Source of the DNA: CAWJMD01 sp963845675
Lineage (GTDB): Bacteria > Actinomycetota > Actinomycetes > Actinomycetales > CAWJMD01
Direction of reading: 5' to 3'
DNA: 64,000 nucleotides
Assembly (NCBI GenBank): GCA_963845675.1
Contig: CAWJSX010000003.1
Location: forward strand, 124,001-188,000
Positions within the stretch are counted from its first letter, which is position 1. Every line of letters starts with the position of its first letter. A program made the position numbers and the translations under genes. Below the pieces are notes generated by a model that was given only the letters and a program-made list of their open reading frames with translations, did not search any database and was not told where the DNA came from. Of the stretch, positions 1 through 9,004 are shown in pieces.

Positions 1-2151
1 GACAGACCCAGCCGGGGTCGATGTCGTAGTCGGACAGGCCTCGTCGTCCGCCCTCGCTGTCACCCCTCGCCACCAGGACGGCGCCCGTGCACGGCTCTCG
101 AGACGGGCACGTGCCAGGAGGCGTCGACGCGCCCCGCCAGCGTCAGGCTCTCGCTGACGGTGGAGAGCGCGTCGTCCAGCCGACCTGCCTCCAGCAGCGA
201 CCACGAGCGCATCCACAGGGCCCACTGCACGGCCTGGTCGTTGCCGGTGACGCGCGACGCCTGCTCCGCCAGGTCCGCGGCCTCCACGCACCGCGTGATG
301 CGTCCGAGCAGCCCCAGCGACAGCACCACGGCCAGCTCGAGCGCCACCGCGGCCGACCCGTTGCCGCTCCGCCGTGCAGCGGCCGCCGCGCGCTCGCCGG
401 TGGACAGGGCGTCGTCCAGCCGTTCGAGCGCGATCGAGACTCCACGGGACGGCCACCAGGAGGCCGGAGTGGGCGACCAGCTCGGCGTCCGTGGCCCCTT
501 CGACGGCGGTCACGGACCTGTCGGCGCCCGACGCGGCCTGCTGGGTCCGTCCGTCGAACGCGTCCCCGACAGCGGCCAGCGCGGCGGCCGCACCGTGGAC
601 GAGCGGGGGTGCGCCGTCGACGGCCAGCGTCGCGCGTGCCCAACGCGTCATGTCCGCCAGGTCGGTCGTCTCGTAGGCCGACAACGCGAGGTCCACCATC
701 AGGCGGACCGCGGCGGGGTCCCCCGCCGTGAGCTCGTCCACCGCCCTGCGGAGACGGCGCCGAGCAGCCCGATGGCGACCGAGAAGGCGCTCGGCCCCGG
801 CGGCCGACGCGACGAGTGGCACGGAGGTCGCCCCGGACCCGACCGGTCGGCCGACGCCCGCCGTGGCATGGTCGACGACCCGCAGGGCCTCCTCGAGGTC
901 TCCTGCCTCGACGAGCGTCTCCGCCAGCTGCACGTGATCGTCCCCGGCTGCGGGGTCCACCCGGTCCGCGACGAGGAGCCAGCCTGCGGCCATGCTCGGT
1001 GGCCTGGGACGGACCTCGGCCGCGGCCCTGCGCAGCGTCCGCGCCGAGTCGACGTCCCCCGGGGCGGTCACCAGCGCGAGGTGTCGCGCGACGGCGGCAG
1101 CCGGCGCGCCCGAGCGGGACAGCTGGGCGGCGGCGCGATCGTGCCCCTCCAGTCGCTCGCTCGGCGAGAGCGTCTCGTACACAGCGGTTCTCACGACCGG
1201 GTGACGGAACGAGAACTGCCGGGCATCCAGCCCGGGCGAGAGGAAGGAGTGCTCGACGAGCTCGTCCAGCGCGGGCAACGCCTCCTCGAGCCCGAGACCG
1301 GCCGTCGAGGCGGCGCGAGGCCGAGGTCGAACGGGTCACCCAGGACGGCTCCTGCCTTGAGCAGGGCGCGTCCAGCCTCGGGAACCGCCTCGACCCGGAT
1401 CACGTACCAGCGCGCGGACCCCACCGGGGACGCCCTCGGCGGACCCCGCCCGGACCAGCTCCTCGATCAGCATCGGGTTGCCTCCGGCCTCCCGGTAGAG
1501 CCGGTCACGGTCGCCGGCGTCCGCGAAGGAGGCCATCAACGGCTCCGCGTCGTCGCGCGACAGGGGGCCGACGTCCATCACGGTGCCCACACCCTGGGCC
1601 CGCATGGCCACGATCAGCCGGTCCGCAGCACCACCGGGTCTCAGCCCGAGGGCCAGGAGGTGAGGAGCGTGAGGCGGACGTCGGACCAGGTGCTCCAGGA
1701 GCTCCAGGGTGGCCGGGTCGGCCCAGTGAACGTCGTCGACGACGAGAGCGACCGGCGACCGCGCGGCGAGGTGCTGCAGGTGGTCCACCACGGACCGGTA
1801 GACGCGCCACCGCGTGGCTGCCGGGGCCGGCTCGGGACCGTCCGCCTCCAGTGAGGACTGGTCCACCGTGTCCGCCAAGGCCTCCAGCACCGCGGCCAGT
1901 GGCACGTCGCTCTCGAGCTCGGTCGCGCGTCCGCGCAGGACCGTGAAGCCCCGTGCCGCGGCCGCGTCACCGAGCACCGTGAGCAGGGACGTCTTGCCGA
2001 TGCCCGGCTCTCCCCGGACGACCAGCCGGCGTCGCCGTCCGCGGGCCACCGCGTCGACGAGCGTGTGCACGACGCGCAGGTCGTCGGAGCGCCCCACCAT
2101 GCCCTGCTCGGACACCGGCCCCTCCTCGCCCGTCCACCCGACCGCCAGCAT
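1..2151 (-). CDS. LuxR/LAL-type ATP-binding regulator, partial and frameshifted
   Basis: Reads towards the left edge, where it is cut off. From the ATG at 2151 (GTG at 2115 is an alternative, giving VSEQGMVGR) the protein has a P-loop (GEPGIGKTS) and a Walker B strand (ALVVDDVHWAD), the layout of the STAND ATPase part of large LuxR/MalT-like regulators. It is followed by Ala/Leu-rich helical-repeat sequence that can be traced to about base 60 only by changing frame several times (near 1420, 1330 and 350). The expected C-terminal helix-turn-helix would lie beyond the window, so DNA binding is inferred from the family. It is divergent from the NTF2-like/hemerythrin pair, which it could regulate; this is a guess from position. 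The frame changes look like sequence errors, but a decayed gene cannot be excluded. Confidence 0.7.
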
Positions 2152-2267
2152 GCCCGTCCCCCATCCGGTCTGACCAGGGATCAGGGAAACGCCGGATGTT
2201 CCAGCGCGGCCTGGACGGCAGTGTCGTGCACGCCGAACCGGCACAACCACATCCGCTGGAGGACCCC

Positions 2268-2735
2268 ATGAACGCCGTCACGACCACCGCCACCGCGCCC
2301 GGTCTCGCGTCCGCGCGACGCCACAACCTCTCCGTCTGGACCGAGTCGGCGCACCACATGTACGCCGGCAGGGTCGACGAGTTCCTCGCCTGCTGGACCT
2401 CGGACGCGACCTACACGGTCGCCTACCCCGTGGCGGGTCTGCCGCCGTCGGTCACGGGCCACGAGGCCCTCCGGGCGGTGTTCGGCGGGCTCACCAGCCT
2501 GGCCCGTGAGATCCACGTGCACGACGTGCGCTTCCACCAGACGGACGACCCGGACGTGGTGTTCGTCGAGGAGCGGATGATCGCGGTGCTGCACAACGGC
2601 TACCGCTACGACAACCGCCTGATCCTCCGCGCGACGTTTCGCGACGGCCTCATCCACGAGGTCTTCGAGTACTACGGCCAGGTCGCGCACCAGGAGCTCG
2701 TTCGTCAGGCCGGGCTCGTGCCCGACGCGTCATGA
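2268..2735 (+). CDS. NTF2-like (SnoaL-fold) protein
   Basis: A 155-residue cone-fold protein of the NTF2/SnoaL superfamily. The N-terminal half has the usual pattern of a helix (WTESAHHMYAGRVDEFLACW) leading to a strand carrying SDATYTVAYP. The C-terminal half has alternating beta strands ending in a Glu-Tyr-Tyr motif (FEYYGQ) that lines the pocket in this family. Members include isomerases, hydratases and ligand-binding proteins; nothing here fixes the substrate. The ATG at 2268 is chosen because GGAGGA lies 5 bases upstream and a longer reading frame lacks a site. Its stop overlaps the next start (ATGA), so it is translationally coupled to the hemerythrin gene. Confidence 0.75.
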   Translation: MNAVTTTATAPGLASARRHNLSVWTESAHHMYAGRVDEFLACWTSDATYTVAYPVAGLPPSVTGHEALRAVFGGLTSLAREIHVHDVRFHQTDDPDVVFVEERMIAVLHNGYRYDNRLILRATFRDGLIHEVFEYYGQVAHQELVRQAGLVPDAS

Positions 2736-3442
2736 CCGCGCTCCACGGGCCAGGGCTCACGGACGTGCGCATGATGCTGGTGGCCCACACCAGCTTCCGT
2801 CGCGAGCTCGCGCTGAGCCCTTCCGCCGTCAGGGGGGTGGGCGACGGTGACCGGCGTCGCGCGTCCGTCGTGGCCGACCACGTCGACCTCTTCCTGTCCC
2901 TGCTGCACCACCACCACACCATCGAGGACGAGCTGCTGTGGGACACGTTGCTCGAGCGGGTACCCGGCGAGCTGGCGCCCCTGGTGCGGACGATGGAGAG
3001 CCAGCACGAGGCGGTGGCCGCGTTGCTCGAGCGGGCCGGGCGCCGGCTCGCCGCCTGGCGCGAGACGGCCGACGTCGCGGACGGCGAGGCCCTGGCCACG
3101 GTGCTGGGCTCCCTCGTCGTGGCCCTGATGGAGCACCTCGACTGCGAGGAGCGGGACCTGCTGCCGATCATGGCCCGCCACATCACGGCGCAGGAGTGGG
3201 AGGTGTTCACCGCCCGGGGGATGGAGTCGATCCCTCGCTCGATGATGTTCCTCGGCCTCGGGATGATGCTCTACGAGGGCGACCCCGAGGTCATCGCGGG
3301 CGAGATGGCCGCTGTCCCAGCGCCCCTCAGGGTGGTGCTGCCGACTCTGGGACGCAGGGCCTTCCGCCGGTACGCGCGCCGGGTGCACGGTACGCCGACC
3401 CCGCGGACCGGGACGGAGCTCAGGTCGTCGATGGCGGTCTGA
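2732..3442 (+). CDS. Hemerythrin (HHE) domain protein
   Basis: A 236-residue four-helix-bundle protein with the carboxylate/histidine pattern of HHE di-iron domains: VAHTSFRRE near residue 18, a His-rich helix LLHHHHTIEDELLW near 53-66, SQHEAV near 91, and MEHLDCEERDLLP near 132-144. The family binds O2, NO or redox signals through a non-haem di-iron centre. The C-terminal 80 residues lie outside the core and resemble the tail seen in actinobacterial HHE proteins that sit next to enzymes. It overlaps the upstream NTF2-like gene by four bases and is followed by a strong hairpin. A role in oxygen or nitrosative sensing is inferred from the family. Confidence 0.82.
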   Translation: MTALHGPGLTDVRMMLVAHTSFRRELALSPSAVRGVGDGDRRRASVVADHVDLFLSLLHHHHTIEDELLWDTLLERVPGELAPLVRTMESQHEAVAALLERAGRRLAAWRETADVADGEALATVLGSLVVALMEHLDCEERDLLPIMARHITAQEWEVFTARGMESIPRSMMFLGLGMMLYEGDPEVIAGEMAAVPAPLRVVLPTLGRRAFRRYARRVHGTPTPRTGTELRSSMAV

Positions 3443-3451
3443 GCGACGACG

Positions 3452-3487
3452 CGACGTGGCCGTCCCCGGACGGGGTCCGCCACGTCG
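3452..3487. terminator. Bidirectional hairpin between convergent genes
   Basis: Arms CGACGTGGC (3452-3460) and GCCACGTCG (3479-3487) are a perfect inverted repeat; the loop itself holds CCCCG-GA-CGGGG, so the whole folds as a nested stem. It sits between the convergent hemerythrin and Ter-domain genes and has no U-tract, as usual in high-GC Actinobacteria. Confidence 0.65.
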
Positions 3488-3500
3488 TGTCTCCGTCAGG

Positions 3501-4466
3501 TCAGCGCGCGCGTCCTGCGGGCACCGTCCGCCCCGAGGCCCACGGCAGGTGCCAGCCGTAGGCCGCGGCGACCTCGGACTGCTGACCCACGAGGTACTCG
3601 GCCTCACGGCGCAGTACGAGGGTCCCGCCCACTCGGTGGATCGACGCCAGAGCGCACGTCCCCGTGCCCGCGGGCGCGTGCGGGAAGCGCATGTCCACGG
3701 TGACGCCGTCCCGGAGCTCGGCGGTCAGGCCGATCCCCAACGCGTCCCACTCCGGCTGCCCCGAGACGGCGTACGCGAAGACCAGCATCCGCTTCAGCAG
3801 GCCGATGTGCTTGAGGCTCGCAGTGAGGGTCTCGCCGTCGGTCTCGCTGCGGGGTCCCAGCCGCAGGACCGTCGACCCGTGCGAGCGCGCAGCGTCGGCG
3901 CCCCCTCCGAGCGACTGGATCACGCCCGTGACGCCGTCGTTCATCTCCCACAGGCAGCCCAGGTGCACGTCCGTGCTCCGTCGCAGACCCGCTGCGGCAC
4001 TGCGCGGGTCGGTCGGGAGCGTGGACCAGTAGAGCGTCAGGTGCAGGGCCCCGCTGCTGGCCTGCTCGTCGCCGATCCGCACCGCCGGAGTGGTCTCGGA
4101 CAGCATGGTCCGACCCCGTAGCACCGTCACCTCGCGACTGAGCACCGGTGTCGTCACCGGCGCCTCACCCGGTCGATCGGTGCGAACGCCGTGGGGGGAC
4201 AGGTCGAGCGAGAGGTTCCCCGTCCGCACCAGCTCGGGGGAGGTGCGTCGGACCGGCCGGCGGCGGCGGAGGAAGTCGAGGGACGGCGTCTCAGGTGCGC
4301 GCACGGGGCGGCGCGTCGACGCAGCAGCGGGGGCAGGCGGACGTGTCGACGCGGGAGGGGGCACGGGGGCCGCCGTCGGCGCAGGCACCGGCTCGCGCGA
4401 CGCCGCCGGTCGTCGCGATCGCCGACGGATGAAGCCGAGGTCCGGCGGGTCGGGCGGGAGCGTCAC
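3501..4466 (-). CDS. Ter-domain protein with Pro/Arg-rich N-terminal region
   Basis: Intact, 321 residues. The last ~190 residues form a TerD/TerF-like beta-sandwich domain (e.g. TLYWSTLPTDPRS, DVHLGCLWEMNDG, KRMLVFAYAVSG). The first ~110 are a low-complexity Pro/Ala/Arg linker holding two copies of a basic motif, DLGFIRRRSRR near residue 9 and SLDFLRRRRPVRR near 62. The GTG start overlaps the TerD stop (GTGA), so the two are co-translated. Ter proteins act in a membrane-linked chemical stress and phage-resistance response; here the N-terminal motifs may be docking or membrane-contact sites, which is inference. The acidic Ca2+ loop typical of TerD is much weaker than in its neighbour. Confidence 0.75.
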   Translation of the reverse strand: MTLPPDPPDLGFIRRRSRRPAASREPVPAPTAAPVPPPASTRPPAPAAASTRRPVRAPETPSLDFLRRRRPVRRTSPELVRTGNLSLDLSPHGVRTDRPGEAPVTTPVLSREVTVLRGRTMLSETTPAVRIGDEQASSGALHLTLYWSTLPTDPRSAAAGLRRSTDVHLGCLWEMNDGVTGVIQSLGGGADAARSHGSTVLRLGPRSETDGETLTASLKHIGLLKRMLVFAYAVSGQPEWDALGIGLTAELRDGVTVDMRFPHAPAGTGTCALASIHRVGGTLVLRREAEYLVGQQSEVAAAYGWHLPWASGRTVPAGRAR

Positions 4467-5041
4467 CGGCCCAGGTCCACGCCGTAGTCCTGCGCGATGC
4501 CCTCCAGGCCCTCCGCCCAGCCCTGGCCGACGGCGCGGAACTTCCAGCCGGCACGGTGCCGGTACAGCTCGCCGAAGACCAGCGCGGTCTCGCCGGCGCA
4601 GTCGTGGGACAGGTCGTAGCGCGCAAGCTCCGTCCCGCGGTCGAGGTCCGTGACCCGGATGTAGGCGCCCTTGACCTGCTGGAACGTCTGACGACGTGCC
4701 TGGGCCTGGTAGATCGACACGGCGAAGACGATCTTGTCGACGTAGTCAGGCACCCGCGTCAGGTCGACCTCGACCTCCTCGTCGTCGCCCTCGCCGGAGC
4801 CGGTCACGTGGTCGCCGGAGTGCGTGACCGCGACGTCCGGGGAGGCCAGCTGGTTGTAGAAGACGAAGTGGGCGTCGTTGGGCACCCTGCCGTCGGCGCC
4901 CACCAGCAGCGCGGACGCGTCAAGGTCGAACGGGTCCCGACCGGTGCTCGGTGCCCAGCCCAGCCCGACGAGCACCCGCCGGAGCTCCGGGTTGGCTTCG
5001 GTGAGCCCGATGTTGGCCCCCCGGGCGAGCGCTGTCGACAT
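4463..5041 (-). CDS. terD: TerD family stress protein
   Basis: Intact, 192 residues, normal length for TerD. It shows the family start MSTALARGANIGLTEANPEL, the acidic Ca2+-binding loop DLDASALLVGADGRVPND (residues ~39-56), the FVFYNQ strand, the acidic run GEGDDEEVEVDL, and the C-terminal ETALVFGELYRH...WKFRAVGQG. TerD proteins bind calcium and are part of the tellurite/DNA-damage/phage stress response. A TAGCCT hexamer ends six bases before the ATG, so the transcript is probably leaderless. First gene of a two-gene unit, divergent from an ATP-grasp gene 56 bases away. Confidence 0.9.
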   Translation of the reverse strand: MSTALARGANIGLTEANPELRRVLVGLGWAPSTGRDPFDLDASALLVGADGRVPNDAHFVFYNQLASPDVAVTHSGDHVTGSGEGDDEEVEVDLTRVPDYVDKIVFAVSIYQAQARRQTFQQVKGAYIRVTDLDRGTELARYDLSHDCAGETALVFGELYRHRAGWKFRAVGQGWAEGLEGIAQDYGVDLGR

Positions 5042-5053
5042 GCGCCCAGGCTA
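5042..5053 (-). promoter_or_regulatory. -10 element of leaderless terD transcript
   Basis: On the minus strand TAGCCT (5053-5048) is followed by GGCCGC-like six-base spacing and then the ATG at 5041. Spacing places the transcription start on the start codon. No clear -35 was seen. Confidence 0.5.
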
Positions 5054-5097
5054 ACCAGTCGCCCTCGTCGCACGGTCGGGTAGGCGAGACTGCTGAC

Positions 5098-6032
5098 ATG
5101 ACGACGTCGCGCGACGAGCGCCCCCGCGTGGCCGTGGCCACCTACACCTCGCTGCCGCACCTCGACGACGACGGTCCCCGGCTGCTCGAGGCGCTGTCCG
5201 GAGCCGGTGTGGACGCCGAACCCGCGATCTGGGACGACGCCCGCGTCGACTGGCACGCCTACGACCTCGTGCTGCTCCGGACGACCTGGGACTACATGCT
5301 GCGCCGCGCCGAGTTCATCTCGTGGGTCCGGTCCCTGCGCGAGGTCGCGAACCCGGCGGACGTCGTCGAGTGGAACACCGACAAGCACTACCTCGACCAG
5401 CTGCGGTCCGCCGGTCTCCCCGTCGTCGAGACGGTGTTCCTGGAGCCGGGGAGCGAGTGGGTCGAGCTGGACCTCGACTGCGCCGACGTCGTCGTCAAGC
5501 CGGTCATCAGCGCCGGTGCGACGCACACGGGACGGTTCCCGCTCGGCGACCCCGCCGCCCGCGCCCTCGCCGAGCGGCTGCTGGGCGAGCAGCGGTCCGT
5601 GATGGTGCAGCCGTACGTCGACGCCGTCGACACCGAGGGGGAGACCGCCCTGCTCTACCTCGGCGGACGGTTCTCCCACGCGGTCCGCAAGGGCGCGCTG
5701 CTCGAGGGCCACGGGGAGCTGCCGGTCTACAGCGAGCACACCTACACCGAGGTCATCACGCCCACGCAGGCCACCTCGACCAGCGTCCCTGGCCGAGCGG
5801 GTCCTCGCCGCGGTGCCCGGCGGCGCCGACCGACTCACGTACGCGCGCGTCGACCTGGTCACCGGGCCCGCAGGGGGAACCCCTGCTGCTGGAGATCGAG
5901 CTGACCGAGCCGTCGCTCTTCCTCGAGCACGCCGACGACGCGTCCGTCGCGCGCCTGGCAGACGACGTGGCCGGCCGGGCCCGCGAGGCACGGGAGAGGG
6001 TCGCCCGGCGTCGGGCCCGCGAGATGCACTGA
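5098..6032 (+). CDS. ATP-grasp ligase of the Ter cluster (two frameshifts)
   Basis: A RimK/glutathione-synthetase-like ATP-grasp protein of about 311 residues. Visible parts are an N-terminal pre-grasp domain (VAVATYTSLPHLDDDG, LVLLRTTWDYM), the nucleotide-binding strand ADVVVKPVISAGATHTG near residues 136-151, EQRSVMVQPYVDAVDTEGE near 167-185, and, in a third frame, the metal-binding end EPLLLEIELTEPSLFLEH. The frame moves by one base near 5785 and again in the GGGGG run at 5873-5877; both are +1 shifts and probably errors. ATP-grasp enzymes are known companions of TerD genes and are proposed to make a peptide-like or nucleotide-like metabolite. Convergent with the TelA unit, two bases away. 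Confidence 0.8.
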
Positions 6033-6034
6033 CG

Positions 6035-6575
6035 CTAGAGGTCGAGGTCGGACCGCGTGAACTTCGTCGCCAGGAACTGGCCCTGGTTCGTCAGCTGCTG
6101 GGCGTCGCCGGCGTAGATCGCGGTCGCGTACTCCTGCGCACCCTCGCCCAGCAGCCTCAGCTGCTCGAGCAGGTCCTCGGCGGGAGTTCGTCCGAGCCGG
6201 TTGCGGTGCGTCGCAGCGAAGTCCGGTGGAAGGGCCAGGAAGGTGTCCACGGTCGTCGGAAGGTAGTCGCGCACCATCGACCGGACCGGGATCATCTCCG
6301 TCTCGGTCGCCGGGTTGGCGCGCAGGTACCGCAGCAGCGGCCGCAGGACGTCCTCGACCTCGCGGACGGCGGGCACGCCGCCTTCGGGCATCCGGTCGCC
6401 GCCCCGGTTGACCCGCCGCACCAGGTCGGTCAGCTCGGCGCTCGAGCACCTGCGGCCTCCGGCGCCGAGGGCGTCGAGGCTGGCGGCGTCGGTGGCGACG
6501 GAGGGCGGCGGGCGGCGGCGCCGCCTGCTGCGGCGGCTCGTCGCGCCCGAACAGCCCGGACCAGAACGACGACAT
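6035..6575 (-). CDS. TelA-partner protein, unknown function (one frameshift)
   Basis: About 180 residues, not recognised as a named family. The start MSSFWSGLFGRDEPPQQAAP shares one base with the telA stop (TGATG), so the two are coupled. After an Ala/Pro-rich stretch the frame changes near 6500 in a GGCGGCGG run and continues as LVRRVNRGGDRMPEGGV, then helical sequence (REVEDVLRPLLRYLRAN, PAEDLLEQLRLLGEGAQEYA) to the stop at 6035. Predicted soluble and helical. Small genes next to telA often encode partners such as XpaC-like proteins, but no such similarity is claimed here. Confidence 0.6.
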
Positions 6576-7826
6576 CAGACCCCGGCAGCCGGTGGACCGC
6601 CCTCGCTCTGGCTCGCCGCACGCGACCGCTCCAGGTAGGGCTTGGCCCGCTCGACCTGCTGCTCGAGCGCGCCGACGGTGGCGGCCATGCTGGTGACGGC
6701 CTGCGCCTTGTAGGTGTCGATCGCGTCCATCGTCGCGAAGACGTTGTCGAAGGCACTTCTGCAGCGACTCGATGCTCACGGCCGAGCTCGCGGCCTGCTG
6801 GTGGATCGCCGTGCCCTGCTGCTGCAGCATCGCCGACGTCGACTCGATCATGCTGCTGGTCGTCGTGTTCAGCGCGTTGATCTGGTCGAGCACCAGCTTC
6901 TGGTTGGCCAGCGCCTGGGCGACGATCACGGCCGTCCGCAGTGCCGCCACCGTGGTGGTCTGCGCGCGGTCGACCCCCTTGATCAGCTCGAGGTTGTTCT
7001 TCTTGACCAGGTCGAGCGCGAGGTATCCCTGCACCGCCACGGCCATCTGCGTGAGGATGTCCTGCCGGCGCTGGCGGATCGGGAACAGCGCGTCGGAGGT
7101 GATGGTGTTCGCCTCCTCCGTCCGTCCGGCCGCCTGGAGCTCGCTGACCTTCGCCTGGGTCGCCTGGTCGAGCGCGGCGGCGAGGGTCGCGTACTCCGAC
7201 AGCTTGCCCATCAGGGCCCACATGTTGGCCCGCTCGCTCTCGATCGCCGCGTTGTCCTTGCGCAGCTCATCCTGTCCGGAGGCGAGCGCCTTGATGATCG
7301 CGTCCAGCTGGGACTGCGCCGACTGGTACCGGTCGAAGTAGGCGCGCAGCTTGTCGCCGCCGGGCAGGAAGCGGAAGATCCTGCGGACCCCGCCGAGGTC
7401 GGAGTGGCCCGGGTCGAGCTCGGTCACCGTGTGGCGCAGGTCGCTCAGGCTGGTCGCGACCTTCGCCTGGGCGTCCCCGCCCTGTCCCCTGGCGCCGGCC
7501 AGCGCCGCGGCGGGCCGCTCCAGCATCCGGTTCGAGACCTGGCTCGACTCCCGTACCTCCCGCTCGCCCATGGAGGTGATCGAGGCGATCTTCCGGCTGA
7601 ACTCGGGGCTGCGGACGTCCACCGACACGAGGTCGGCGACGAACGCGGCCGCCTTCTGCTGAAGCGCCGTCTGCTGCTCGGGCGCGACCGGGATCATCCC
7701 CGCGGCCTGCTCGTCCTGGACGACGGGCACCGGCGCCGGTGGGGTCAGCACGAGGTCGGTGCTCGTGGCGCTCGCGGTCGTCGTCGGTGCCGCCAGCGGC
7801 GTGCTGAGGTTCAGCGGGTCGGACAT
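6575..7826 (-). CDS. telA: TelA, toxic anion resistance family
   Basis: About 417 residues of mostly long helices and coiled coil, as in TelA (KlaA/YceH). Landmarks are FSRKIASITSMGEREVRESSQ near residue 78, LSDLRHTVTELDPG, PGGDKLRAYFDRYQSAQSQL, FPIRQRRQDILTQMAVAVQG and KKNNLELIKGVDRAQTTTV. The ATG at 7826 has AGGAGG upstream. The frame shifts by one base near 6750, after VSIESLQK; the true tail reads FDNVFATMDAIDTYKAQAVT and ends at 6575. TelA is linked to tellurite, colicin, cell-wall and membrane stress. Its place opposite terD supports a joint stress system. Confidence 0.88.
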
Positions 7827-7985
7827 CTGCGGTACCCCTCCTGGTGGCCTGCGGCAGACCTCGTGGTCGGCTCGTCCACTCTATGGGCGAACGGCTGCGG
7901 GCCGACCGGGGTTCCGGTGTCGTGTATCGGACGGGCGGTCGAGCTCCTCCTGACGGTGGGACGACCCCCGGACCGAGGAGCTCAG

Positions 7986-8974
7986 ATGCTGGTCGTGGCG
8001 ACATGGAACGTCGAGAACCTGTTCCGTCCGGCGGCGGACGCCTCCGGCCCGACCCGCGCGGCCGCCTACGAGGCGAAGCTGGCTGCGCTGGCGGCGACGA
8101 TCACCGCAGGCGGTGCCGACGTGGTGGGGCTGCAGGAGATCGGCAGCTCGGAGGCGCTGGGTGACCTGGTCGACCGGCTCCCAGGGGCGTGGACCAGCGA
8201 GCTGTCCGACGCCCCCGACGGCCGCGGCATCCGCGTCGCCTTCGTCTCCCGCCTGCCGATGACGGACCCGGTCGAGGTCGTCGACCTGCCCGACGCGCTC
8301 GCCGGGGGGCGCGTCACGGACGCGGGGGGCACGCTGACCCGGATGGGACGTGGAGCCCTGGGTGTGACCGTGACCGCGCCGGTCAGCGGCACCGAGGTCA
8401 GGCTCGTGACCTGCCACCTCAAGTCGAAGCTGCTCACGTTCCCGGGAGGCCGGTTCAGTCCCCGGGACGAGGACGAGCGTGCCCGGTTCGGCGTGTACGC
8501 CCTCAACCGCCGTGCGGCCGAGGCCGGGGCGGTGCGCCTGCACGCGAACGACGTGCTCGACGGCCAGGGCCGCGACCGCGCGCTGGTCGTGATGGGCGAC
8601 CTGAACGACACCGTCGACGCGGCGACCACACAGCTGCTGCTCGGCCCGGGCGGGTCCGAGATCGGGACACGGGGCATGCTGCGACCTGACCGGGGCGACG
8701 GCGACCGGTTGTGGAACCTCGCGCCGATGATCCCCGAGGACCAGCGGTTCAGCCGCGTGTACCGCGGACGGGGGAGCTGATCGACCACGTGCTCGTGTCG
8801 CGCGCCCTGCTGGAGCGTGTGACCACGGTGCGGACCCGCGTCGAACCGCCGCCCGCGGCGGCGGACAGCGTCGTGCAGACCGAGGTCCCCTCCATCGGGG
8901 ACAACCCTCGCGCCCGCCGGGACGCGCCGGGCTCCGACCACGCACCCGTGCTGGCCGCCCTCGACCTCGACTGA
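7986..8974 (+). CDS. Endonuclease/exonuclease/phosphatase family protein (one frameshift)
   Basis: About 330 residues of the DNase I/AP-endonuclease-like metal-dependent phosphoesterase fold. Motifs are VATWNVENLF (Asn7 and Glu of the metal site), VVGLQEIGSS (catalytic Glu ~45), TCHLKSKLL, ALVVMGDLNDT (Asp/Asn pair) and, in the second frame, PGSDHAPVLAALDLD (terminal SDH). GAGGAG precedes the ATG at 7986. The frame is lost in the GGGGG run at 8768-8772, where one missing G restores IDHVLVSRALL. Substrate could be DNA or a phosphorylated small molecule; no signal peptide is visible. Confidence 0.85.
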
Positions 8975-8991
8975 CTGTCCCCGCCCGTGCC

Positions 8992-9004
8992 TAGGGTGGG
9001 CGTC
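8992..9004 (+). promoter_or_regulatory. -10 element, leaderless ABC transporter transcript
   Basis: TAGGGT at 8992-8997 is followed by seven bases and the ATG at 9005. No purine-rich ribosome site lies in the short gap after the previous gene, which supports leaderless initiation. Confidence 0.5.

Noticed and set aside
3501..4460. + strand ORFs at 3456-4121 and 4090-4653
   Set aside because: Antisense to intact Ter genes, Arg/Pro-rich, no start site.
5859..6576. Extension of the TelA frame into a 655-residue protein
   Set aside because: Beyond the frameshift the frame is Arg/Pro-rich shadow; the true TelA end at 6575 and a coupled downstream gene explain the region.
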